In this document: positions 1 through 5,431 of the stretch, in pieces
Layout of the letters: every line of letters starts with the position of its first letter
How positions within the stretch are numbered: position 1 is the first letter of the stretch
Assembly (NCBI GenBank): GCA_900554875.1
Contig: USJA01000062.1
Span: 1 to 6,277 of the forward strand
From: an uncultured Clostridium sp.
GTDB taxonomy: Bacteria; Bacillota; Clostridia; TANB77; CAG-465
DNA length: 6,277 nucleotides
Direction of reading: 5' to 3'
Notes under the pieces: generated by a model
Told to the model about the DNA's origin: nothing
Seen by the model: only the letters and a program-made list of their open reading frames with translations
Databases searched by the model: none
Program-made: the position numbers and the translations under genes

Positions 1-209
1 TCTATTATAACACTGGATATTCAAAAACACAATAATATAAAAAATAAATTATAAGAGCTTTACTATATTAAGAAGTGATAAAATTAAGAAATATAATATA
101 TTACTATTGCTTAATAAAAAAGAAATTAATGAATTTGTACAAAATAATAAATTAAGTAGTAAAAAATTATAAGCTTAAGTCAAAAAATAGATAAATTACA
201 AAATAAATC

Positions 210-231
210 AGAGCAGACTTAGTTCTGCTCT
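210..231. terminator. Small hairpin, possible bidirectional terminator
   Basis: An 8-bp perfect stem (AGAGCAGA at 210-217 with TCTGCTCT at 224-231) closes a 6-base loop. On the plus strand it is followed by a short TTT and then mixed sequence. On the minus strand it is followed by GATTTATTTTG, an imperfect U-rich tract. It could end a plus-strand gene lying to the left of the window and act as a back-up terminator for the rplM-rpsI operon. The short T-runs make either role uncertain. Confidence 0.5.
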
Positions 232-287
232 TTAGTTGTAGGCAATAACCAATACAAGAATACTGTAGTGCTTTATTATAAATTAAT

Positions 288-309
288 TTGTTAGTTACTT
301 GTTAGTTAT
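288..309. repeat. 11-base tandem direct repeat (two copies)
   Basis: TTGTTAGTTA occurs at 288-297 and again at 299-308, giving a two-copy tandem repeat of 11-base period (last base C in the first copy, T in the second). It lies between the two hairpins, in sequence with no gene. No function is evident; it may simply be replication slippage in AT-rich DNA. Confidence 0.6.
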
Positions 310-350
310 CACAAAAATTTTATTCGATTTTAATCAGTTTTATAAAGCTT

Positions 351-391
351 AAAAATAAAACAAATCCTACAACCGTGCTTGGTTGTAGGAT
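351..391 (-). terminator. Rho-independent terminator of rplM-rpsI
   Basis: ATCCTACAACC (364-374) pairs perfectly with GGTTGTAGGAT (381-391), giving an 11-bp stem with a 6-base loop. Read on the minus strand, the stem is followed at once by TTTGTTTTATTTTT (363 down to 350), a clear U-tract. The stem begins 28 bases past the rpsI stop codon, the usual position for an operon terminator. On the plus strand the following sequence (ATTAACAAA) is not a T-run, so termination is directional. Confidence 0.9.
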
Positions 392-419
392 ATTAACAAA
401 TTTATAAAATTTAAAAATA

Positions 420-815
420 TTATCTCTTTGAAAATTGTGGTGCTTTTCTTGCTTTTTTAAGACCGTATTTTCTTCTTTCTTTAACTCTTGAATCTCTTGT
501 AAGTAATCCGTTTCTTTTTAATGTAGTACGAACTTCTGGATCAGTTGTTGCAAGTGCTTTCGCAATACCATGAGCAATAGCTCCAGCTTGACCTGCAAAT
601 CCGCCACCATGAACGTTAGCTTCAACATCATATTTTTCAATCATATCTACTACTTTAAAAGGTTTTAATACAATAGCTTTTAATGTATCAAGAGTATAAA
701 CTTCATTCATATCTTTTCCATTTACTGTTATTTTACCAGTTCCTGGAATTATATTTACTCTAGCAATAGATGATTTTCTTTTTCCTGTTGCATATATATA
801 TTCTTTTTTTGACAT
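420..815 (-). CDS. rpsI: 30S ribosomal protein S9
   Basis: This protein belongs to the head of the small ribosomal subunit, where its C-terminal tail reaches the anticodon stem of the P-site tRNA. The 131-residue product has the usual family length. It starts with the conserved ATGKRKSSIARV block (residues 9-20), carries the glycine-rich S9 signature GGGFAGQAGAIAHGIAKAL (70-88), and ends in the highly basic segment RRKYGLKKARKAPQFSKR with the invariant terminal SKR. The ATG at 815 has an AGGAGG (824-829) 8 bases upstream. It follows rplM with a 15-base gap that contains this ribosome binding site, so the two are cotranscribed in the usual L13-S9 pair. A strong terminator follows the stop codon. 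The gene is intact and nothing is unusual about it. Confidence 0.97.
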   Translation of the reverse strand: MSKKEYIYATGKRKSSIARVNIIPGTGKITVNGKDMNEVYTLDTLKAIVLKPFKVVDMIEKYDVEANVHGGGFAGQAGAIAHGIAKALATTDPEVRTTLKRNGLLTRDSRVKERRKYGLKKARKAPQFSKR

Positions 816-830
816 TTTTATATCCTCCTA

Positions 831-1265
831 CTAAAATTCCCATATTTCAGGTTTTTGAGCTTGATTATTATGCTCGCTACCTTTATATATTTTTAATTTT
901 GTTATCATAGATCTACCAAGACTATTTTTTGGAAGCATTCCTTTAACTGCTAAAGTTAATGCTTTATCAGAACTTTTTGCCATTAAGTCTTTGTAATTAA
1001 TTTCTTTAAGTCCTGTCATATATCCTGAATGATGTCTATAATATTTATCATTTAATTTATTTCCTGTTAAAACAATTTTATCAGAGTTTATAACAATTAC
1101 AAAATCTCCACAATCCATATGTGTTGAATATGTTGGTTTGTGTTTTCCTTTTAATAATCTAGCAACTTCTGTAGCAACTCTTCCAAGAGGTTTATCAGCT
1201 GCATCAATTACATACCATTTTCTTTCTATTTCTTTAGCTTTTACGCTGTGTGTAGTATTATTCAT
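831..1265 (-). CDS. rplM: 50S ribosomal protein L13
   Basis: L13 is an early-assembling protein of the large ribosomal subunit that binds 23S rRNA. The 144-residue product matches the normal bacterial length. Recognisable family blocks are RKWYVIDAADKPLGRVATEV (15-34), LLKGKHKPTYSTHMDCGDFV (37-56), the YYRHHSGYMTGLK segment (75-87) and the signature region VKGMLPKNSLGRSM (107-120), followed by KIYKGSEHNNQAQKPE. The ATG at 1265 has AGGAGG (1275-1280) 9 bases upstream. It is first in a two-gene operon with rpsI and is read from a consensus promoter at 1347-1375. The roughly 75-base 5' leader contains a hairpin that fits the L13 leader, suggesting feedback control by L13 itself. The gene is intact. 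Confidence 0.97.
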   Translation of the reverse strand: MNNTTHSVKAKEIERKWYVIDAADKPLGRVATEVARLLKGKHKPTYSTHMDCGDFVIVINSDKIVLTGNKLNDKYYRHHSGYMTGLKEINYKDLMAKSSDKALTLAVKGMLPKNSLGRSMITKLKIYKGSEHNNQAQKPEIWEF

Positions 1266-1274
1266 TTCGAATTT

Positions 1275-1280
1275 CCTCCT
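1275..1280 (-). promoter_or_regulatory. Ribosome binding site of rplM
   Basis: Minus-strand AGGAGG, a full match to the anti-Shine-Dalgarno core, lies 9 bases before the rplM ATG. It lies 12 bases beyond the leader hairpin, so L13 binding to that hairpin could influence access to it. Confidence 0.85.
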
Positions 1281-1292
1281 AAATTACTTTTG

Positions 1293-1333
1293 ATAATAAG
1301 TTCAACTTTCCGGGGTTTAGCTTCACCTATTAC
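1293..1333 (-). ncRNA. Putative L13 leader (ribosomal protein autoregulatory hairpin)
   Basis: Read on the minus strand, AAUAGGU (1331-1325) pairs with ACUUAUU (1301-1295) with one G-U, extendable by a U-A and a G-U pair. Inside, a symmetric GA/GA internal loop (tandem G-A pairs possible) leads to AGCU paired with AGUU, closed by an 11-base loop AAACCCCGGAA. This hairpin begins just after the predicted transcription start and precedes rplM. Position, Firmicutes context and shape fit the Rfam family L13_leader, thought to bind L13 and repress its own operon. The match is from memory of the family, not a covariance-model search, and the ligand is inferred. Confidence 0.72.
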
Positions 1334-1346
1334 ATGATACCTATAT

Positions 1347-1375
1347 ATTATACATAAAAGAATATTAAATGTCAA
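1347..1375 (-). promoter_or_regulatory. Consensus sigma-A promoter of rplM-rpsI
   Basis: On the minus strand TTGACA (1375-1370) and TATAAT (1352-1347) are separated by exactly 17 bases, a perfect match to the vegetative sigma-70/sigma-A consensus. Transcription should start near 1340, giving a leader of about 75 bases that contains the putative L13-binding hairpin. Such a strong promoter suits a ribosomal protein operon. Confidence 0.92.
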
Positions 1376-1440
1376 CAAATTATGTAAAAAAATTGAAAAT
1401 ATAAGGAATACAAATAAGTTAAAAATGAAAAAATAAAGTA

Positions 1441-1469
1441 TTGAAAAAAGATTATATTTATAGTATTAT
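1441..1469 (+). promoter_or_regulatory. Putative sigma-A promoter of the HD/EAL-like gene
   Basis: TTGAAA (1441-1446) and TATTAT (1464-1469) are separated by 17 bases, each one mismatch from consensus. A start near 1476 would leave a leader of about 40 bases. The gene's ATG at 1516 has AGAGGA (1502-1507) 8 bases upstream. In such AT-rich DNA chance matches are common, so this is a likely rather than certain assignment. It is divergent from the rplM promoter, the two -35 boxes being about 65 bases apart. Confidence 0.55.
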
Positions 1470-1515
1470 TATAAATAATAATAGAAAAAAGTATTTTTAA
1501 GAGAGGATTGATAAA

Positions 1516-3117
1516 ATGGATGAATTTGAATTCATGAATACAGATAATATATCGAGAGATTTAATGGATATAAAGGAAACTGCTAGAATAAAAAAGATAA
1601 TTTCACAATTATATATGTATGATAATGATATAAAACAACTTACAAATATATATACTAACATTTTGCTTGAGGATAATGTTTGCTTTATTTTAACAAAAAT
1701 AAGTCAAGATAAAATATTTTTAAAGCATTTTCCCGAATTTTATGAAAAGAATGAATTTGGAGAAAATGTTATCAATTGTCAACAAAATTCAGAATATCAT
1801 AAATATGGAGTATTTAAGCACATACTACACACTGTTGAAACAGTGGGAACATCACAACAGATACCACTTGGAGATTGGCAACTTAAACTCTTAAAATGGA
1901 CAATGTTGCTTCATGATATAGGTAAACCTTATGTAAAAAAAATTAATGAAGATGGAACTGACAGCTTTGCAGGACATGATGATAAATCAGTTGAACTTGC
2001 AACTGGAATATTAGATAGGTTTTACTTTACAGAAGAGGAAAAGAAAATAATTTTAACATTAATAAAATATCATGACAGATTTTTAAATGAGGGAGAAATT
2101 ACATATGATAATATGAAATTTTTAGCATCAGAATTAAATAATAGCAGAGAACTTTTCTATCTGCTTCTTGAAGTAAAAAGTGCAGACGCTATGGCAAAAA
2201 ATGTTGATGTATACAATAAATATAAAATTGTTAAGTCAAAATATTTAGAGTTTATAAATTCATTCTTTTCATACAATAATTCTACAAAGAAGAATATGGA
2301 TGGTAATACAGAGGAGGGCTCGACTGTTTCTAACGATGAAAAAGTAACTACTGTTGAGCTTGATAGAATCGTAGAAGATATTGTATCAAGAAAAAATATT
2401 ATCTCAATATATCAACCAATTGTAGATATTGTTAAGAAAAAGGTTATGGGATATGAGGTACTAACGAAAATAAAGTCATCTAAAAATATTAATATGTTGG
2501 ATGTATTTAACCATGCAAAAGATATGGAACTTTATGATAAAGTTCAACAAATTTTACTTGTAGATAGAATGGAGAGCTTTTTAGAAATTTCAAATAAGGA
2601 ATCCGATTGTATTTTTATTATTTCAGATTTGACAAGTTATTCAAAGTATATAAATAAACCTAGAATATATGAACTTATGTCTAAACAAAAGGTGGTTATT
2701 AAGTTTATAAATTATGAGAAAAAGGATATCTCTTTCGTTCAAGAATTAATTGATACTATTCATAAAAATAGAGGATATGTAGCCTTGAATAATTTTGGTA
2801 TAGGCTCTTTAAAAATTGACGATTTAAGACTTTTAAATGTCGACTATGTTGTACCAGATGTATCACTTTTAAAAGATATAGAAGATAATGTTGAAAAGCA
2901 AAGATTTCTTTCAGAGTTATTAACTTATTCCGTATCATCTGAAACTAAATTAGTAATTCCAGGAATAAATAATGAACAATCATTATATATGGTAAAAAAG
3001 ATGGGTGCAAAATATGTTCAAGGAGATTATTTGTGCAAAGCAACCGAAGGAATAAGTATGTTAAATGAAAAATTGAATGAATTATTGGATTCATCTGCTG
3101 ATGAGGAAATATTATAA
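1516..3117 (+). CDS. HD phosphohydrolase domain fused to a degenerate EAL-like domain
   Basis: The 533-residue cytosolic protein has no signal peptide or membrane segment. A helical N-terminus (1-90) leads into an HD domain (about 95-245) resembling the HD module of CCA-adding-type enzymes. Its likely metal ligands are all present: H102/H105, the HDIG motif (H133, D134), H154, H186 and D224. A hydrophilic linker (about 250-280) joins an EAL-like domain (about 293-510) with YQPIVD, then GYEVL (E314) in place of EAL. Here catalytic positions are lost: the DDFG motif reads NNFG (425-428), the ELTE-like strand reads IKFIN, and AEGVE reads IPGIN; only QG (502-503) and E314 remain. The EAL part is therefore probably non-catalytic and may bind a ligand such as c-di-GMP or a protein, while the HD part may hydrolyse a phosphate ester. 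The substrate is unknown. The gene has its own putative promoter and runs without terminator into the recA promoter. Confidence 0.88.
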   Translation: MDEFEFMNTDNISRDLMDIKETARIKKIISQLYMYDNDIKQLTNIYTNILLEDNVCFILTKISQDKIFLKHFPEFYEKNEFGENVINCQQNSEYHKYGVFKHILHTVETVGTSQQIPLGDWQLKLLKWTMLLHDIGKPYVKKINEDGTDSFAGHDDKSVELATGILDRFYFTEEEKKIILTLIKYHDRFLNEGEITYDNMKFLASELNNSRELFYLLLEVKSADAMAKNVDVYNKYKIVKSKYLEFINSFFSYNNSTKKNMDGNTEEGSTVSNDEKVTTVELDRIVEDIVSRKNIISIYQPIVDIVKKKVMGYEVLTKIKSSKNINMLDVFNHAKDMELYDKVQQILLVDRMESFLEISNKESDCIFIISDLTSYSKYINKPRIYELMSKQKVVIKFINYEKKDISFVQELIDTIHKNRGYVALNNFGIGSLKIDDLRLLNVDYVVPDVSLLKDIEDNVEKQRFLSELLTYSVSSETKLVIPGINNEQSLYMVKKMGAKYVQGDYLCKATEGISMLNEKLNELLDSSADEEIL

Positions 3118-3133
3118 AATTTAATAAATATTA

Positions 3134-3162
3134 TTGACAAAGTACTTTTCAAATGATATAAT
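3134..3162 (+). promoter_or_regulatory. Consensus promoter of the recA operon
   Basis: TTGACA (3134-3139) and TATAAT (3157-3162) are separated by exactly 17 bases, and TG at 3154-3155 adds an extended -10. All consensus elements are matched, implying a very strong promoter that needs repression. The -35 box begins 17 bases after the last base of the preceding stop codon. Transcription should start near 3169, at the edge of the LexA box. Confidence 0.93.
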
Positions 3163-3169
3163 CATGTCA

Positions 3170-3183
3170 CGAACAAACGTTTA
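3170..3183. promoter_or_regulatory. LexA (DinR-type) SOS operator of recA
   Basis: CGAACAAACGTTTA matches the Gram-positive SOS box consensus CGAACRNRYGTTYC at every position except the last. It begins at about +1 of the recA promoter, 7 bases past the -10 box, where a bound LexA dimer would block RNA polymerase. Cleavage of LexA on DNA damage would release the operon. LexA itself is not encoded in this window. Confidence 0.9.
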
Positions 3184-3195
3184 TATTAATTTAAT

Positions 3196-3201
3196 AGGAG
3201 G
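3196..3201 (+). promoter_or_regulatory. Ribosome binding site that fixes the recA start
   Basis: AGGAGG lies 7 bases before the ATG at 3209. This rules out the in-frame TTG at 3134, which falls inside the -35 box of the promoter and upstream of the transcription start, so it could not be translated from this transcript. Confidence 0.92.
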
Positions 3202-3208
3202 AAGAAAT

Positions 3209-4252
3209 ATGATATCAGAAGAAAGAAAAAAAGCATTAGATATAGCAATGGCACAAATTGAAAAGAATTTTGGAAAGGGTTCTGTAATGAAACTCGGTGA
3301 ATTAAGTAGTGTAAATGTTGATGTAATACCAACAGGTGCACTTAGTTTAGATATAGCTTTAGGAGTTGGAGGTTTTCCAAGAGGAAGAGTTATTGAAATA
3401 TATGGACCTGAATCTTCAGGAAAAACAACTGTTGCACTTCATGCAATAGCAGAAGCACAAAAGCAAGGTGGAATAGCGGCATTTATTGATGCTGAACATG
3501 CTTTAGATCCTGTATATGCAAGAAATTTAGGAGTTGATGTTGATAATTTAATTGTTGCTCAACCAGATACAGGTGAACAAGCTTTGGAAATTACGGAACA
3601 GCTAATTAGGAGTGGTGCAGTAGATATTGTAACAATTGATTCTGTTGCAGCACTTGTTCCAAAAGCAGAAATAGATGGTGAAATGGGAGACTCTCATGTT
3701 GGACTTCAAGCGAGACTTATGTCGCAAGCTTTAAGAAAACTTACAGGTGTTCTTAATAAATCTAAAACAGTTGCAATTTTTATAAATCAACTACGTGAAA
3801 AAGTTGGTATTATGTTTGGAAACCCGGAAACAACGCCTGGAGGTAGAGCTTTAAAATTTTATTCATCAGTAAGACTTGAGGTAAGAAAACAAGAAGCTAT
3901 AAAACAAAATGGAGAATTTAAAGGAAATAGAACGAAAGTAAAAGTTGTTAAAAATAAAGTTGCACCTCCATTTAGAGAAGCAGAATTTGATATAATTTAT
4001 GGAGAAGGAATTTCAAATGAAGGATGTGTTTTAGATACAGCAGCTGATCTTAATATCGTTGATAAAAGTGGTGCTTGGTATGCGTATAATGGTGAGAAAA
4101 TAGGACAAGGAAGAGAAAATGCAAAGCAATACTTTAAAGACCATCCTGAAATTATGAAAGAAATAGAGGCAAAAGTTAAATCTAACTTTAATTTAGCTTT
4201 TGAAAATAGCATGGGAAAAGAAGTAGATGGCAAAAAAGATAATGAGGAATAG
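3209..4252 (+). CDS. recA: Recombinase A
   Basis: RecA forms ATP-dependent filaments on single-stranded DNA, drives homologous pairing and strand exchange, and triggers LexA self-cleavage. From the ATG at 3209 the protein has 347 residues, the normal family length. An N-terminal oligomerisation helix (ERKKALDIAMAQIEKNFGKG) is followed by Walker A GPESSGKT (66-73), catalytic E96 in FIDAEHALDP, Walker B ending in VTIDS (D144), and the DNA-binding loop 2 region beginning at the allosteric Q194 (NQLREKVGIMFGNPETTPGG). A short charged acidic tail (KEVDGKKDNEE) follows, as usual. It is first in a tight operon with recX, deoD and scpA and is controlled by a LexA box at the transcription start. The gene is intact with no intein or frameshift. 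Confidence 0.98.
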   Translation: MISEERKKALDIAMAQIEKNFGKGSVMKLGELSSVNVDVIPTGALSLDIALGVGGFPRGRVIEIYGPESSGKTTVALHAIAEAQKQGGIAAFIDAEHALDPVYARNLGVDVDNLIVAQPDTGEQALEITEQLIRSGAVDIVTIDSVAALVPKAEIDGEMGDSHVGLQARLMSQALRKLTGVLNKSKTVAIFINQLREKVGIMFGNPETTPGGRALKFYSSVRLEVRKQEAIKQNGEFKGNRTKVKVVKNKVAPPFREAEFDIIYGEGISNEGCVLDTAADLNIVDKSGAWYAYNGEKIGQGRENAKQYFKDHPEIMKEIEAKVKSNFNLAFENSMGKEVDGKKDNEE

Positions 4253-4254
4253 TA

Positions 4255-4671
4255 ATGGAATTTGAAAATGCAAAGCAAAAAGCAATAAAGTATATAGGAA
4301 TTTCAAAAAAAACTGTATATGAAGTAAATCAAAAATTAGGTAGATTAGGATATAACCAAGATGTAATAGATGAGGTTATATCCTATCTTTTGGATATTGG
4401 ATATCTTGATGATATTGATTATACAAACTCATATATTAAACAATCAATAAGAATGCATAAGTATTCAGTATTTGAAATAGCACAAAAACTATTGCAAAAA
4501 GGAATAAAAAAAGATATAATTGAAGAAAAAATTCAGAGTCTTAAAGATTCCGGATATGATAGAAAATTATTTCAAAGATTATTAGAAACAAAATGTAAAG
4601 ACATGGAACCTTTGAAGAGAAAGCAATATATGTATAGAAGAGGTATTAAAGAATACGAGGAGGAGTGTTAA
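4255..4671 (+). CDS. recX: RecX family regulator of RecA
   Basis: RecX proteins bind RecA filaments and modulate, usually inhibit, their extension and ATPase. This 138-residue product is short for the family (many Firmicutes RecX exceed 200 residues) but shows its all-helical repeat pattern: AIKYIGISKKTVYEVNQKL, then GYNQDVIDEVISYLLDIGYLDD (33-54), then the second repeat SVFEIAQKLLQKGIKKDIIEE (71-91), and a basic third repeat ending RKQYMYRRGIKEYEEEC. It starts 2 bases after the recA stop codon, with GAGGA at 4244-4248 inside the end of recA as ribosome binding site, so translation is probably coupled. Position right after recA strongly supports the name. The short C-terminus is natural, with no sign of a frameshift. 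Confidence 0.88.
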   Translation: MEFENAKQKAIKYIGISKKTVYEVNQKLGRLGYNQDVIDEVISYLLDIGYLDDIDYTNSYIKQSIRMHKYSVFEIAQKLLQKGIKKDIIEEKIQSLKDSGYDRKLFQRLLETKCKDMEPLKRKQYMYRRGIKEYEEEC

Positions 4672-4672
4672 A

Positions 4673-5422
4673 ATGAAAATTGAAGTTCCAACAGTTCATA
4701 ATGAAGCAAAAGTTGACGAAATTTCTAAAACTGTTATAATGCCTGGTGATCCGTTAAGAGCTAAATATATCGCAGATAATTATTTAGAAAATGTACACTG
4801 TTATAATAAGATAAGGAATATGTTTGGATTTACTGGAACATATAAGGGAAAAAAAGTATCTGTTCAGGGAAGTGGAATGGGTGTACCATCTATGGGGATA
4901 TACTCAATGGAACTTTTTGCAGGGTATGATGTTGAAAATATAATTAGGATAGGTAGTGCAGGTTCACTTGCTAATGATGGTGCAAGTGATATAACAAATA
5001 GTGTACAATTAAGAGATATAGTTGTTGCTAAGAATATAGATACAGATTCAAACTATTTGGTTTCTAATGGAATTGAAGACACAATTTATCCAGAATGTTC
5101 TAAAATATTATTAGATAGATTACAAATGATTGATAAAAAAAATAACATTGGTCTTAAATATGGAAAAGTATTTACATCTGATGTCTTTTATAAAGCTAAA
5201 GAAGAATTAGTAAAATTATCAAAGGGAGAAATACTTGGAGTTGAAATGGAAACCTTGGCTCTTTATGCAAATGCAAAATTAAACAACAAAAATGCAATAG
5301 CTTTGTATACTATTTCAGATGATCCAATAACAGGAGCAAGTATATCATCAGTAGAAAGAGAAAAAGGGCTTGATAAGATGATAAGGACTGCTTTAGAGCT
5401 TGCATATGAATGTGAAAATTAG
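4673..5422 (+). CDS. deoD: Purine nucleoside phosphorylase, DeoD type
   Basis: The enzyme reversibly cleaves purine (deoxy)ribonucleosides with phosphate into base and (deoxy)ribose-1-phosphate, for salvage. The 249-residue protein matches hexameric bacterial DeoD. It has H9 (from the neighbouring subunit in the hexamer), MPGDPLRAKYIA with phosphate-binding R29 (23-34), R48 in the IRNMFGFTGTY block, IRIGSAG with R92, nucleoside-binding VEME (190-193), and the proton-donor pair D216 (SDD) and R229. It is somewhat longer than the 239-residue E. coli enzyme. Part of this is an extra loop, NDGASDITNS (101-110), before LRDIVV. It begins 1 base after recX, with a strong AGGAGGAG at 4658-4665. No separate promoter is visible, so it is probably cotranscribed with recA. 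Substrate breadth cannot be told from sequence. Confidence 0.92.
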   Translation: MKIEVPTVHNEAKVDEISKTVIMPGDPLRAKYIADNYLENVHCYNKIRNMFGFTGTYKGKKVSVQGSGMGVPSMGIYSMELFAGYDVENIIRIGSAGSLANDGASDITNSVQLRDIVVAKNIDTDSNYLVSNGIEDTIYPECSKILLDRLQMIDKKNNIGLKYGKVFTSDVFYKAKEELVKLSKGEILGVEMETLALYANAKLNNKNAIALYTISDDPITGASISSVEREKGLDKMIRTALELAYECEN

Positions 5423-5431
5423 GAGAACAAA

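Larger units (their letters stand above)
1..419. other. AT-rich intergenic region with no convincing gene
   Basis: This stretch lies beyond the 3' end of the minus-strand rplM-rpsI operon. It holds two hairpins, listed separately, and an 11-base tandem direct repeat. No open frame with a start codon and ribosome binding site is visible on either strand. At the left edge, frame 1 stays open to a TAA at 52-54 and frame 3 to a TAA at 33-35. Either could be the last codons of a plus-strand gene entering from outside, but neither can be identified. A further frame is open from 41 to a TAA at 170-172 but has no ATG and no ribosome binding site, so it is not called as a gene. Confidence 0.6.

Noticed and set aside
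41..172. Plus-strand open stretch in the left intergenic region
   Set aside because: It has no ATG, no ribosome binding site and a lysine/asparagine-rich translation typical of AT-rich non-coding DNA; kept only as a low-interest observation.
2756..2938. 60-codon minus-strand open frame inside the HD/EAL-like gene
   Set aside because: It is antisense to a well-supported coding region, has no ribosome binding site and resembles no family.
3134..3208. TTG start at 3134 that would extend RecA by 25 residues
   Set aside because: The TTG is part of the -35 box and lies upstream of the predicted transcription start and LexA box; the ATG at 3209 has a perfect AGGAGG at 7 bases and gives the standard RecA N-terminus.
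3997..4278. 93-codon minus-strand open frame over the end of recA
   Set aside because: It overlaps the conserved RecA C-terminus and the recX start on the opposite strand and has a low-complexity, hydrophobic shadow translation.
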